From Hyphococcus sp. (lineage in GTDB: Bacteria > Pseudomonadota > Alphaproteobacteria > Caulobacterales > Parvularculaceae): a stretch of 64,000 bases of DNA. This document shows positions 9,421-18,588 of the stretch, in pieces. The stretch lies in contig JAJFGB010000004.1 of assembly GCA_021776335.1 (NCBI GenBank), positions 124,001 to 188,000 on the forward strand, given 5' to 3'. The notes under the pieces were generated by a model that did not search any database, was not told the origin of the DNA, and worked only from the letters and a program-made list of their open reading frames with translations. Positions within the stretch are counted from its first letter, which is position 1; every line of letters starts with the position of its first letter. The translations under genes and the position numbers were made by a program.

Positions 9421-9511
9421 AAAAAAGGGCCGGACGGGTGATGAAAGCCTGATCTCCCGGGGGCTGGGGGCGATGGTTAAAACCGGAAAGCCCTGCTGTC
9501 ACCCGTCCGAC
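9421..9511 (-). ncRNA. candidate structured RNA upstream of the AEC carrier gene
   Basis: This is the main content of the 9330-9642 intergenic region. An 11-base perfect inverted repeat, CGGACGGGTGA (9431-9441) with TCACCCGTCCG (9499-9509), encloses 57 bases. Inside it GGGCT (9461-9465) pairs with AGCCC (9489-9493), and GGTT-AA-AACC (9475-9484) nests further. Read on the minus strand, the outer stem is followed by GCCC and six T residues, suggesting an RNA that ends there, possibly by termination. The minus-strand interior has C-rich single-stranded stretches. I do not recognise a known riboswitch core. The strand assignment rests on the T run only. Confidence 0.4.
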
Positions 9512-9642
9512 AGCTTGAATATGACGCTGGAATTGGGCGCTGAGAGGGATCAATTAAGGCTATTTTAAGAATAAAGCTCGCCCAATGGTTGTGTTTCGGC
9601 GCCGCCGGGGGCTTGCCTCCGGGTCTGGTCCAAGTGAGAATT

Positions 9643-9990
9643 ATGTCAATGCGTTCCAGCCCACCATCAGCGCCTCGAAAACCCCGCGCCGAACCTGTCG
9701 CGTTCACGCGCTCCGAACTGACCCGCATTCTTGGCGTTTATGGCTATTTCGTTGCTGCCGGTGATTGGCGTGATTATGCCATTGATTGTCTGAGCGACGC
9801 AGCAGTGTTTTCCATTTTCAGGCGCGCATCGGAGATGCCGCTCTACCGGATTGAAAAGCGGCCAAAGCTGGCGCGCAAACAGGGCGCCTTTGTTGTTGTC
9901 TCTATGTCGGGCGCTGTTTTGAAACGCGGCCATGATCTGGGTCAGATATTGCGATTTTTCGACAGGCAAAAACTAAAGCTCGCGCCCTAG
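9643..9990 (+). CDS. DUF2794 domain-containing protein
   Basis: A 115-residue cytoplasmic protein matching the alphaproteobacterial DUF2794 family: FTRSELTRILGVYG (about 20-33), GDWRDYAIDCLSD, RRASEMPLYRIEKRP and a C-terminal FDRQKLKL. The frame is open further upstream, but the ATG at 9643 follows GTGAGA and starts the conserved part; a second ATG at 9649 is possible. Function is unknown. It is convergent with the TPR gene, only eight bases away. Confidence 0.8.
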   Translation: MSMRSSPPSAPRKPRAEPVAFTRSELTRILGVYGYFVAAGDWRDYAIDCLSDAAVFSIFRRASEMPLYRIEKRPKLARKQGAFVVVSMSGAVLKRGHDLGQILRFFDRQKLKLAP

Positions 9991-9998
9991 ACCGGTCC

Positions 9999-11237
9999 CT
10001 ACTGCAATTGTGTAATCGATCGCTGATCAGCGTTTGTACATGCTTTATATGTCTCGACGAAAACATGACGTTGGGCATGGCTGCCGCCAATCTTTTGTAA
10101 GCGAGGTAAGACCGGCGCCAGTTTCGCGCTGGCTTTCTCATGCCGGCCTGCGACAAAGTCAGCGAGGCTTTCAGCCGCCGGTACGCAGACATCACGCCAG
10201 ATGACGCCGGACTCACTGCCCGATTGATTTGCATGATTGCGCATGGATGCCAGAAACTGGTCGGCTTCGCCATCATCGCCGGCGCGCGCCAGGGCATAAA
10301 GATAGTGAAGGTCATGAAACGGAAGAAGATGTTCACCGGCGCGCTTGCGTGCTTGCTCAACGACTGGCGTCCAGCGATCGCCAATATCGGCGCCACGCAA
10401 TTCCAGCCGCCAGAGCATTGAAACGGCGCCGATTTGTTCTTGCGGGAATTCCGGCCACTCGCCCCAAAGTCTTGCGTCGTAGATCGCGAGCGCTTCGCCA
10501 TGCTCGCCCAGCGCCAATCGGAACAAGGCGGCGTGCCACCAATTGTGGTCGCGAATAAACGTTCCTTTTTTCTCCCAGGTGTGCGCGCAATGGTCGAGCC
10601 AGCGCGCGCCCTCTTTGGCGCGGCCTTCGGTCTCCATGACATGGGCGACGGCGTGATGCGCCCATGCATCGTCAATCGCGATCTCTGCGGCGCGCAGCCC
10701 TTCTTTTTCAGCTTCCCGCAGGCGGTGATTTTGCTCGAGGGCAAATGCGATCATGCCATGAGCGTAAGGCGCGCCTTCATGAACAATCGCAGCGCGCTGA
10801 CCAAAGCGCAAAAGCGCCGCCTGATCGCCGAGATTAAAGGCGTGATATTGACCCCATTTGATCGCACAAAGATCTGCGGGCCAGCGGACGGTGAGCTCAT
10901 CAAGACAGGTGAGCGCGCCGGCGAAATCCTTTTGCGCCCACGCGCCGACAGCAGCGCAAAAAAGCTGCTCGCGCTCGTTCGTGACATTGGCGTGCGCATG
11001 CATGCGCGCAAGATAAGGTGCAGCAAAATCCCAGCCCTCGGCGCCCTCAAACGCCATATGAAGAGCTGCTGCATGGGCGTTGAGGAGGGGCGCGCCCGGG
11101 TTTTCATCGGCTATTGCAAACAGCTCTCGCAAATTTGCGCCATAGCTCAAAAACTCGGCGACATAGCGGTCATAGCCGCGTACGGCGTCCGCATCTGCGC
11201 CGCTGACCGGCAAGCTGAAACAATCTTTTATACTCAT
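9999..11237 (-). CDS. TPR-containing protein, TTC38-like
   Basis: A 412-residue soluble helical protein. Repeated helix pairs such as APYAHGMIAFALEQNHRLREAE, AWAHHAVAHVMETEGRAKEGARWLD and HNWWHAALFRLALGEHGEALAIYD follow the tetratricopeptide pattern, and HAVAHVMETEG with DHNWWHAALF is characteristic of the TTC38-like family in bacteria and eukaryotes. The open frame extends to a TTG at 11273, but the ATG at 11237 begins the conserved MSIKDCFSLPVSG region. No enzymatic role is known. Partners are not evident from the neighbours. Confidence 0.8.
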   Translation of the reverse strand: MSIKDCFSLPVSGADADAVRGYDRYVAEFLSYGANLRELFAIADENPGAPLLNAHAAALHMAFEGAEGWDFAAPYLARMHAHANVTNEREQLFCAAVGAWAQKDFAGALTCLDELTVRWPADLCAIKWGQYHAFNLGDQAALLRFGQRAAIVHEGAPYAHGMIAFALEQNHRLREAEKEGLRAAEIAIDDAWAHHAVAHVMETEGRAKEGARWLDHCAHTWEKKGTFIRDHNWWHAALFRLALGEHGEALAIYDARLWGEWPEFPQEQIGAVSMLWRLELRGADIGDRWTPVVEQARKRAGEHLLPFHDLHYLYALARAGDDGEADQFLASMRNHANQSGSESGVIWRDVCVPAAESLADFVAGRHEKASAKLAPVLPRLQKIGGSHAQRHVFVETYKACTNADQRSITQLQ

Positions 11238-11322
11238 GATCGGGACAATAAGGACCTGTTTGAGAGAGGGCAAATCGCGTTCACTGACATTCCATCACGC
11301 AGGCGTCAGAAAGGTGCATCAG

Positions 11323-11355
11323 AAAAAACCCCCGCGTAACAGGGCGGGGGTTTTT
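11323..11355 (-). terminator. strong symmetrical terminator after the Bax-inhibitor-1 family gene
   Basis: CCCCCGC (11329-11335) pairs with GCGGGGG (11344-11350) and is flanked by A6 on one side and T5 on the other, so it can end transcription in both directions. The gene that needs it is the minus-strand gene ending at 11375. Confidence 0.88.
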
Positions 11356-11374
11356 CCGGAACTATTTTTTGACG

Positions 11375-12103
11375 CTAATCACGCATGATTCCAAGAATAT
11401 TCAGGATGTGGATGAAGAGCGTGACGAAGGAGCCATAAAGCGCAAACGCGCCGAAGATCGCTGCCCGGTCATTTGTTGCGCTGCCGTCACGATACATCGA
11501 CTTGATCATCTGTGTTTCATAAGCCGTCACCGCGGAAAAGATGAGAACAACCAGTGACGATGTGATCAGACTCATCATGCCGCTTTGAAAGATGATCGCG
11601 TTGACGACGATTGCGATGAGCAGGCCGATCGTGGCCATAAAAAGAAAGCTCGCCCAGCCGGAGAGGTCTTTTTTCGTCGTATAACCGTAAAGGCTCACAG
11701 CGCCGAAGACCGATGCGGTGATGAAAAATGCCTTATAGATCTCCTGCGCGGCGCCTGCCTGTTGGAAGGAATAAAGCATTGGTGCGATGAGAACGCCCCA
11801 AAGCGCGGCATAGGTCCAGAACATCGCATGGGCGGCGACTTTCGAGCCGGAGAAAATCACGCGTGGCGCAAACCATCCCATGCCGAGGATGCCCACAAAG
11901 GCGACCCATTTCAGCGGTGATAGAGCGATCTGGAGGGCAAGAGCCTCGTTGCTTGCAATATACATCGAAACAAAGCCGGTGCCGGCGATGGCCAGCGCCA
12001 TATAATTGTAAACGCCAAGCATATATTGGCGCAGGCCCTGATCGATGGCGACGCCACCGGCATCCGCGACAGAGCCGCCAAATTGTCTGCGTGGTTCGTT
12101 CAT
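11375..12103 (-). CDS. Bax inhibitor-1 / YccA family membrane protein
   Basis: A 242-residue inner-membrane protein with seven hydrophobic segments. The ATG at 12103 is chosen over one 18 bases upstream because AAAGGACT lies at correct spacing before it. The family signature is seen in QMLGVYNYMALAIAGTGFVSMY-like and SPLKWVAFVGILGMGWFAPR stretches and in the C-terminal FGAFALYGSFVTLFIHIL. YccA in Escherichia coli interacts with the FtsH protease, and relatives may leak calcium or protons; the role here is inferred only from family. It ends at a strong terminator. Confidence 0.9.
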   Translation of the reverse strand: MNEPRRQFGGSVADAGGVAIDQGLRQYMLGVYNYMALAIAGTGFVSMYIASNEALALQIALSPLKWVAFVGILGMGWFAPRVIFSGSKVAAHAMFWTYAALWGVLIAPMLYSFQQAGAAQEIYKAFFITASVFGAVSLYGYTTKKDLSGWASFLFMATIGLLIAIVVNAIIFQSGMMSLITSSLVVLIFSAVTAYETQMIKSMYRDGSATNDRAAIFGAFALYGSFVTLFIHILNILGIMRD

Positions 12104-12283
12104 AAAATCAGTCCTTTGCATTCACTCGCCGGGTCTGTCATCAGCCCGCAATTCACTAGGGTAATATCGGGGGCTGCGGGCTCGCGATCAAGAGGCGAAA
12201 GCCCGGATTTCGTCGATTCTTGGCGGGCGTGATTTACTCTAAGATGCTTAATTTCTTTAAGAAATCCACAATAGGGCGCGAGA

Positions 12284-13615
12284 TTATCCGGCCATAACGA
12301 AACGTGCCGCGAAAAACCCGTCCATTCCACCGGCGGTCCCAAGCATTGAGGGCAACGTCCGTAAATCACCGTCCCGTGTGATCGCTTCTGAAAGGCCGCC
12401 GATTTCGTCGGCCGTCACCGCACGCCGCGAAAGCGCAGGGTGGCGTGCAAGGGCTTCCCGCGCCTGATTTTCACCTTCTGCTCGCTGCAGCGAACAGACG
12501 CAATAAACAAACACGCCGCCTGGTTTTAACATCGCCACGGCGTGATCGATCATTTTTGCCTGCAATTCAGCGAGGGCGACAACGTCGGTCTCGGATTTAG
12601 ACCATGGGATATCGGGATGACGGCGCACAGTGCCGGTCGCGGTGCAAGGCGCGTCGAGAAGAACCGCGTCAGCTTTTTCAGACGGGGTCCAGCGCAAAAC
12701 ATCTTCCGCAATGGTTTGTGCAGTGAGGCCGGTGCGCTGGAGGTTTTCGGTGAGCCGCAGCAATCGCGTCTCTGATTTATCAATGGCTGTCACCACGCCG
12801 CCACGCGCGGCAAGTTGTAGCGATTTACCGCCGGGCGCGGCGCATAAATCAATGACGTGCTTTCCATCAATATCTTCAAATAGCTTAACCGGCAGGCTGG
12901 CGGCCGCGTCCTGCACCCACCAGGCCCCTTCGTTGAAACCATCCAGCGCCGTGACGTCACTCACGCGGCTCAGGCGGAGCGATCCCGTCGGCAATGTTTC
13001 CGCATTGAGAAGGTCGCGCCATTTCGCGCTGTCTTCAGGATTCTTCAGCGTCAAATCAAGCGGCGGCTCCAAGCGATGGGCTTCTGCAATGGCGCGGGTT
13101 TTTTGCGGGCCGTAATTGCGTTCCCAGGCGCGCCAAAGCCAGGCGGGGGTGTCGGTGCGGGCGGGCAATTTGGCGAGCGCCGATGCGCCTCTGTCACTGA
13201 TTTTACGCGCCACCGCGTTGATGAGTTTGGCGTATCCCGCATTTTCGCGGCGTTCACTCGCAACGGAAACAGCTGTTGAAACCGCCGCATGGGGTGGGGT
13301 TTCCAAAAACAGGGTCTGCGCAGCCGCCAGGCGCAATATATCCATGACCCGCACAGCTTTTTTCGGCAGCGGGCGGTCGATGTAGGCGCCGATGATGTGA
13401 TCAAGTGACCCACGTCGCCGCAAGACGCTGGTCGCCAGGGCGCGTGCGAACCCGCGGTCTGGTCCTTTGAGTGCATCAAAGGACCGGCAGGCCCCAAGCG
13501 CCTCGTCAAGGGTTTGTCCGTCGCGGATGAGTTCAAGGATATCAAGCGCGGCGCGGCGCGCATCAAGGCCGTCCGGCGGACCGGCGGAGGCGGTTTTTTC
13601 TTGTGGATCAGTCAT
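12284..13615 (-). CDS. RsmB-type 16S rRNA (cytosine-C5) methyltransferase
   Basis: A 443-residue protein with two parts. An N-terminal NusB-like RNA-binding domain (about 20-150) begins RRAALDILELIRDGQTLDEAL. The C-terminal RsmB/NOP2 methyltransferase has motif I DLCAAPGGKSLQLA (SAM binding), VLLDAPCTATGTVRRHPDI (motif IV cysteine) and YCVCSLQRAEGENQ (motif VI catalytic cysteine). Family members make m5C967 in 16S rRNA; the exact target here is inferred. The ATG at 13615 follows a G-rich Shine-Dalgarno. It is divergent from the YbjN-like gene. Confidence 0.88.
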   Translation of the reverse strand: MTDPQEKTASAGPPDGLDARRAALDILELIRDGQTLDEALGACRSFDALKGPDRGFARALATSVLRRRGSLDHIIGAYIDRPLPKKAVRVMDILRLAAAQTLFLETPPHAAVSTAVSVASERRENAGYAKLINAVARKISDRGASALAKLPARTDTPAWLWRAWERNYGPQKTRAIAEAHRLEPPLDLTLKNPEDSAKWRDLLNAETLPTGSLRLSRVSDVTALDGFNEGAWWVQDAAASLPVKLFEDIDGKHVIDLCAAPGGKSLQLAARGGVVTAIDKSETRLLRLTENLQRTGLTAQTIAEDVLRWTPSEKADAVLLDAPCTATGTVRRHPDIPWSKSETDVVALAELQAKMIDHAVAMLKPGGVFVYCVCSLQRAEGENQAREALARHPALSRRAVTADEIGGLSEAITRDGDLRTLPSMLGTAGGMDGFFAARFVMAG

Positions 13616-13749
13616 AAGCCCCCGCGTAAACCACGGGGAGACGTGAATGTCACCAAAAACCGTCTTCTGGCGGCGCCGCTATTTTTGAGCTAGAGTGGCG
13701 GCGGGCGGAGATTGCTCATTTTGGGTATTGTTTGGGGAAGGCGAGGGTT

Positions 13750-14451
13750 ATGAAAAATACAATTGCAGTGATTTGCGCTGGTATCGCGGCGCTTTCGGGT
13801 GCGTCCGCTCAACAGGTCATTTCGAGCCCGAAGGTCATGATCGCGAATTTTGACCCAGCAACGCTGGGGCCTGTTCTCAGCGAGTTGGGCGTTGTCTGGC
13901 AGACTCAAAAGACAGAAAAAGGCCAAACATACATTGCTGCAAATGCTGGCGGCGTTATCAGTTTCATCCTTGCCCCAACTGCCTGCCGCGTGAACGGCGC
14001 GACGGACTGTGTCGGGCTTAACATGTTGGCGGTCTTCGACGGCAACCCCAATCCACAAACCGTTAGAGCGTTTAACCACCGCTATGCATTTGCCAGCGCG
14101 GGCATTGATCCGTCCGGATCGGCCTATATCAGCCGGTATGAGATTTCAGATTATGGCGTCGCACGCGGCAACGTCGCGACATCCATTCAGGTTTTTGTCA
14201 ATCAGGCAGTGTTGTTTGGATCCGAGTTGGAAACAGCGCGGCGCACCGTGAGCCTTGAGGGTTTCGCGGATGATCTTGCGGCGAAAGAAATGAACCGTCA
14301 GGCGCTCGTCAAGATGACCGGCGTTGAGATCCATGCGGCCAATCCCATTGACCGGCATCAGTATGGTCTTGAGGAAGGCGCCCTTGCGGTACGTCAGTAC
14401 ATTCGCGACAAATCGGCGCCGCGCAACAAGATCGATAATATCACGGAATGA
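13750..14451 (+). CDS. secreted YbjN-like protein of unknown function
   Basis: A 233-residue protein with a signal peptide ending near GASAQ (residues 17-21). The ATG at 13750 is preferred over one 18 bases earlier because GAGGG precedes it and the signal peptide starts there. The middle part, with GQTYIAANAGGVISFIL, LNMLAVFDG, and VRAFNHRYAFASAGID followed by an ISRYEISDYG strand, fits the YbjN/type-III-chaperone-like fold that reads as a small alpha/beta domain. No catalytic motif is visible. It lies alone between divergent and convergent neighbours. Confidence 0.55.
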   Translation: MKNTIAVICAGIAALSGASAQQVISSPKVMIANFDPATLGPVLSELGVVWQTQKTEKGQTYIAANAGGVISFILAPTACRVNGATDCVGLNMLAVFDGNPNPQTVRAFNHRYAFASAGIDPSGSAYISRYEISDYGVARGNVATSIQVFVNQAVLFGSELETARRTVSLEGFADDLAAKEMNRQALVKMTGVEIHAANPIDRHQYGLEEGALAVRQYIRDKSAPRNKIDNITE

Positions 14452-14626
14452 ATTGGGCGGGTATTTGCCGTTCGGTTTAGCGACATTGTCGCCAGATGAT
14501 TTCGTTGCAGGCCGGAAAAATGGCGGAGTACGTGGAAATGCTTCCGAGTCAATTGTCGACGGCAATGGCCGCGCCGTCAGTTCCATTGAGTTTTAACTAG
14601 TGTTTTTCGCGTCTGTACGCGCCTCT

Positions 14627-16801
14627 TTAGTCTGTGCCTGCCAGCCGCCGCGCGATCGAATGCAGAATTTTCCTGGCGTAGCTTCCGACGAGCCTAATTT
14701 GCGATTTTACGGAATAGGCGATGCCGAAAAGCAGCCACCCAAATACGAATAAACCTGAATAGTGCAAAGTCTTCAGCATCGTATTTTGGTATTTCATATC
14801 GATACGTGTGAGACCCTTGTCTACCGAAAATTTGAAGAAGCATGAATGGTCGTTGCGATATTCCTGACCATTCACGCGTACTCGCCACATATTGTCGTCA
14901 TGCATTGAGTAAACTAAATCACCAGAACGTTCGCTCTCAATGGTAAAGGACTGCTTATTGGCAGTATACTTTTGTACGGTAAGCCGCAGGCTATTGCCGC
15001 ACATATATGTTTCTTCGGCTGTCTGCTTGTCTCTGGCGCATTCCAGATTTGCATCGTCATTCAGCCAACGAAATACTGGCCGCGTTACGCCAATCCAATC
15101 AAGAAGTTCGGAAGTTTCCGTTGTGTCTTTGCGAGCTTCGTCGACTTTTGCCTTCAGGCAACGAGGCATGGCGCCGGTCTCAAAGCCCGCGACGAGGTGA
15201 CCGTCTTTTATGGGTAACGGGACATCTTTTTGATGCGCCGGCAATTGATTGGGAAATTTCGTATGCCCTAAGGAATTATTCTGGCGGAAAATATGAAACT
15301 GGAGATTGTGAAACTCATAGTTATTTTTCTCGGCCACAGAAATCACTCTGTTGACGCGATGGGACAATTGAATGTCGGGCCTGCTCAGCGCAATTGTTAG
15401 TGCGTGCACGTAAAAGAGCTCAAGCACGATTAGGCTCAAAATAACATACATTCGCGCCTGTGTTGGAATACACAAAAATATACCCGCCGCCAGCGCGGCG
15501 GTCGCCAAGGCGAGCGGCCACTGCCCGATAAGGATCATTGCGATTGCGGCGCACGATGTGACAAGAGATATTTTTTTGAGGCCAATATGAGAGCCGCTGA
15601 ATGTCGATGTCGATAGCGCCAGCGCGCCGAGAAACAACAATATTACTTTCAGCGGTCCCAGCGAAAAATTGTAATACCGAAAATCAATGAGCTTCCTTGC
15701 GCCATCGGGAAGCCAAAGAATAACGCCAGGATAAATAGCATAGAGAAAAAGTGGAACGGCAGCGCCGAACAGCAATAACTGTCTACGGTTTCGAACGTCC
15801 AGTGAAGATACCAGATAGATGAAAAGAACAAGAAATCCCACGCCAAAATAACCACCAATGTCTCTGGCGATGTAAAACTGCTCATCTCCCTTTCCGACTG
15901 TCAGCGGGTTCAATGCTGAAATTGTCATGCTTTTGGCGTCAAGATTGGTTTGATAATTCTTGATACGTGTTTCAAGCCCGCTTTGTCCCTGCTCAGTATT
16001 GCTTGAGGACAAATACCCGCCTGTCGTTCGCCCTCCGTAAAAATTATCGTCTTCATAGAGTTTGAAATTGCCATGAACGGTAAGGACAAAAAGGGAGGCC
16101 AGCAGGCCAATGGGAATCGCGCGTTTTAAAAACGCGATTTTTCCAAGCAACCCAGCGCCCAAAATCAGTAAGGGAATTTCCATCATGATGAAGCCGATAA
16201 TTTTTGCTCCCATGAGCAAACTGACGGCGCTTGCGGCAAGAAAGCTGACGTTTAGCCAGCTTGGGCTCCTGTAAGCTCTGAGTATGAAATATGTCGTCCA
16301 TAAGCCAAAAAAAACGATATCAAACGGCCAGCTCTGGGTGATCAGTGGGAACGAAAGCAAAATGATGAGAAAGCACAAAGACGATGCTAGGTCGCCTAGT
16401 TTAAGTTCGCGTCCGATCAATAGGCAGGCGCAAAGTAGCAGCAATGTTTCTACTAATCTTGATGCGGAGTAAATGATCGCATACGGGATGGCTACATGGA
16501 GAATGGAAAGAAGCTTGGCGATTATTGCATCTATAGAAAACACATAGTGCATGTGAAAGCCGGGCTGGACTTGTTGACCTGCATAAAGATATGGATTCCA
16601 GAATGCGGGCTCGCCATGCTTTATTTCATGATTGGCGATGTAGTAAACAATATCGTATTCCATCAAAGCGTCACCGCCGAGGCGAACGACAAAATAGACC
16701 GCTAAGCTATAGACAATGCACGCCGAAATCGCGGCGGCGATTCCCACATTATCCTGATTGTTTAGCTTGAGGCCTCTAAGGAATTTTATTCCGGTCGTCA
16801 T
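14627..16801 (-). CDS. YfhO-like polytopic membrane glycosyltransferase
   Basis: A 724-residue protein with about a dozen membrane segments in its first two thirds, a large extracytoplasmic domain (about 470-680), and one last membrane helix (about 690-710). The first loop reads EYDIVYYIANHEIKHGEPAFWNPY; the GEPAFWNPYLYAG pattern is typical of YfhO and related GT-C enzymes. The C-terminal MHDDNMWRVRVNGQEY matches the usual W-x-V-x-V-D/N-G strand motif before the last helix. YfhO of Firmicutes transfers sugars from undecaprenyl phosphate outside the membrane. It is visibly AT-richer than its neighbours and faces the glycan genes, so it is the likely final transferase. The exact acceptor is unknown. 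Confidence 0.62.
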   Translation of the reverse strand: MTTGIKFLRGLKLNNQDNVGIAAAISACIVYSLAVYFVVRLGGDALMEYDIVYYIANHEIKHGEPAFWNPYLYAGQQVQPGFHMHYVFSIDAIIAKLLSILHVAIPYAIIYSASRLVETLLLLCACLLIGRELKLGDLASSLCFLIILLSFPLITQSWPFDIVFFGLWTTYFILRAYRSPSWLNVSFLAASAVSLLMGAKIIGFIMMEIPLLILGAGLLGKIAFLKRAIPIGLLASLFVLTVHGNFKLYEDDNFYGGRTTGGYLSSSNTEQGQSGLETRIKNYQTNLDAKSMTISALNPLTVGKGDEQFYIARDIGGYFGVGFLVLFIYLVSSLDVRNRRQLLLFGAAVPLFLYAIYPGVILWLPDGARKLIDFRYYNFSLGPLKVILLFLGALALSTSTFSGSHIGLKKISLVTSCAAIAMILIGQWPLALATAALAAGIFLCIPTQARMYVILSLIVLELFYVHALTIALSRPDIQLSHRVNRVISVAEKNNYEFHNLQFHIFRQNNSLGHTKFPNQLPAHQKDVPLPIKDGHLVAGFETGAMPRCLKAKVDEARKDTTETSELLDWIGVTRPVFRWLNDDANLECARDKQTAEETYMCGNSLRLTVQKYTANKQSFTIESERSGDLVYSMHDDNMWRVRVNGQEYRNDHSCFFKFSVDKGLTRIDMKYQNTMLKTLHYSGLFVFGWLLFGIAYSVKSQIRLVGSYARKILHSIARRLAGTD

Positions 16802-17172
16802 ACGTAATCACAAATTTAAAGCCGGCGGCGCGGGTATTTTCGAACAAGCGAGCATGATAGGCTCGTTTCGTGACGGGTGGCCAGCTGTTACGTTTGTCCG
16901 TCGTAAACGAGGGGCAAAGATGTTCGGGGCGGCGGCATTTGCAGATATTTACTCGGACGGGGTTTTTGATTGCGCCGCAAATCGTTAAGGCCTGATGCGG
17001 GTTTCACGATATAGCGCAGATCGCCCGGGCTGTGATTCAGTCAACCAATGACTTGGCGTGCGGTTTTGGGTATCACCCTTATCGGCTGTGCTTACAAGCG
17101 GCTAAGTTTTTGATGCGCTCGGGTGCGTCCAGCCTTTGAGGATGTCGCCGGAAAATATGAAAGTGACGATGC
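16802..17172. other. intergenic region between divergent glycan genes
   Basis: These 371 bases separate the minus-strand YfhO-like gene from the plus-strand glycan genes and should hold promoters for both. I see only a small hairpin (CGAGC 16849-16853 with GCTCG 16861-16865) and a near-palindrome TGTGATTCAGTCAA (17031-17044), which does not match a FixK box. I find no convincing gene. Confidence 0.6.
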
Positions 17173-17553
17173 ATGTTTGCCTACAATATATCTTTGGCGA
17201 TCTTTGTTATCAGCCTTGGCTCGTTGGCCATATCACAGACGATAGCTAAGTGGCGATTTATGAAACTTAATCCTGATGAGGCCGGCGCTGCGGACAAAGT
17301 GGAGTTTATCACTCATGCGGCTTCGGATAGCTGGCTTTGGTTAGCCGGCGTTCTTGTGATCGTCAGCGCGGTTTCATGGTATACGGCGCTCAGTCGTCTT
17401 CCATTATCTCTTATGTTGCCGGTCGCCGCGATAATTGCACCGACCGGCGCTGTTCTTGCCTATCTATTTCTAAAGGAGCCGCTTAGCGGCGGGCAGGTGG
17501 GCGCGATTTCACTCATATTCATTGGCGTTGTTTGGCTTGGGTTCCAGCAATGA
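17173..17553 (+). CDS. half-size EamA-type membrane transporter (putative lipid-sugar flippase subunit)
   Basis: A 126-residue protein with four hydrophobic segments and the DMT/EamA end pattern LPLSLMLPVAAIIAPTGAVLAYLFLKEPLSGGQVGAISLIFIGV. It is half the usual ten-helix EamA length, like EmrE-type and ArnE/ArnF proteins; ArnEF flip undecaprenyl-phosphate-aminoarabinose. The loop between helices 1 and 2 is longer than usual (about 28-54). Its stop overlaps the ATG of the methyltransferase gene, so translation is coupled. In this context a flippase role for a lipid-linked sugar is a reasonable inference, not a demonstrated one. Confidence 0.68.
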   Translation: MFAYNISLAIFVISLGSLAISQTIAKWRFMKLNPDEAGAADKVEFITHAASDSWLWLAGVLVIVSAVSWYTALSRLPLSLMLPVAAIIAPTGAVLAYLFLKEPLSGGQVGAISLIFIGVVWLGFQQ

Positions 17554-18455
17554 CGAATAGGCCGGATACAGGTGAGTTGCAGGTCCGGCTGAAGGCTTTC
17601 ATCACATCCCTTGACAGGGATCGGCTAGTTGTCGCGGCGTCAGCGGCAGACGGCGGCGCACCGGATGAATATGCAAAACAGATTGACACCTATCTCGGTG
17701 AGGCGGCGGTCGCCCTGGATTTGGTAGGCCCAACGTTGAGCCGCGAACCGCGTCTCCTTGAAGTCGGCTGCGGCATCGGTGTACTGACGGCTTTTCTAAA
17801 AGCTGAGGGATTCGATATCATCGGTATTGAGCCGGGCGCCGCCGGCGGTTTCGGATTCATGCCGTCAATGCATGCCGCCATCGCCGAGCAGCTTCCCGCC
17901 GATGAGCGCCCGACAATCTTGCCCATACGGGCGGAGGCCCTGAATCTCGAAAGACATGGCGCTTTTGATGTCGTTTTTTCAGCTAACGTGATCGAGCACA
18001 TCATGGCGCTGGAAGAGGCTATGGCGGCCATGAGCAGTGTGTTAACCCCCAATGGAATGATGAGGCATCTTTGCCCAAATTATCATTTCCCTTTTGAGCC
18101 GCATCTTGGCATTCCCCTGATGCCTTGCGCACCCAAATTGACCCGCTTTGTTTTGCCGGCGGTGATAAAGCGCAACCAGCGGATATGGGATACGGTGAAC
18201 TTTGTCACCGCCTCGCGCCTGGGTAGACTGGCCCGGCAAAATGGCCTCAAAATGCGGATGGAAAGCGGTGTGATGGCCGGTTTTTTTGCTCGACTGCGTC
18301 GGGATCCCATATTCGCTGAGCGTCATAGTGGTTTCATCAAAAACATCGCGGCCACACCGCTTTTGGGTAAATTGATCGAGGGGACAATGCGCATTTTGCC
18401 TTCTGCCCTGGCAACGCCGATGATTGCTGATTTATCCCATCGTAAACTGCCATAA
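17550..18455 (+). CDS. class I SAM-dependent methyltransferase
   Basis: A 301-residue cytoplasmic protein with SAM-binding motif I LLEVGCGIGVLTAFL (from residue 69) and the acidic end of strand 2 in IIGIEPG. DVVFSANVIEHI fits motif II/post-I of ubiquinone/sugar-type methyltransferases. The C-terminal half (about 190-300) is helical and not a standard part of the fold. The ATG overlaps the stop of the EamA-like gene (ATGA). The setting suggests a sugar or lipid-sugar substrate, but methylation of another molecule is possible. Confidence 0.78.
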   Translation: MTNRPDTGELQVRLKAFITSLDRDRLVVAASAADGGAPDEYAKQIDTYLGEAAVALDLVGPTLSREPRLLEVGCGIGVLTAFLKAEGFDIIGIEPGAAGGFGFMPSMHAAIAEQLPADERPTILPIRAEALNLERHGAFDVVFSANVIEHIMALEEAMAAMSSVLTPNGMMRHLCPNYHFPFEPHLGIPLMPCAPKLTRFVLPAVIKRNQRIWDTVNFVTASRLGRLARQNGLKMRMESGVMAGFFARLRRDPIFAERHSGFIKNIAATPLLGKLIEGTMRILPSALATPMIADLSHRKLP

Positions 18456-18588
18456 TTGGCTATAACCTCATCGAAGCGGTTCATGTGAAAGTGGGCTTGT
18501 CTTTTCATGAGACAACAAGATATCTGATGCGGCTTACGACCACCTGGAATGCAACGGCTGCGGTGTCAAAAGGGGCTAAGAAAGTTTG

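Noticed and set aside
9350-9568. 72-codon open frame on the plus strand in the intergenic region
   Set aside because: It runs through the structured inverted-repeat element and the product shows no domain.
10434-11339. 301-codon open frame on the plus strand
   Set aside because: It is antisense to the TPR-protein gene, which has a clear family pattern; the antisense product is rich in Arg/Cys/Ala and shows no domain.
17031-17044. TGTGATTCAGTCAA near the YfhO-like/EamA intergenic region
   Set aside because: The left half-site does not match TTGAT and it lies outside the fix region, so I do not call it a FixK box.
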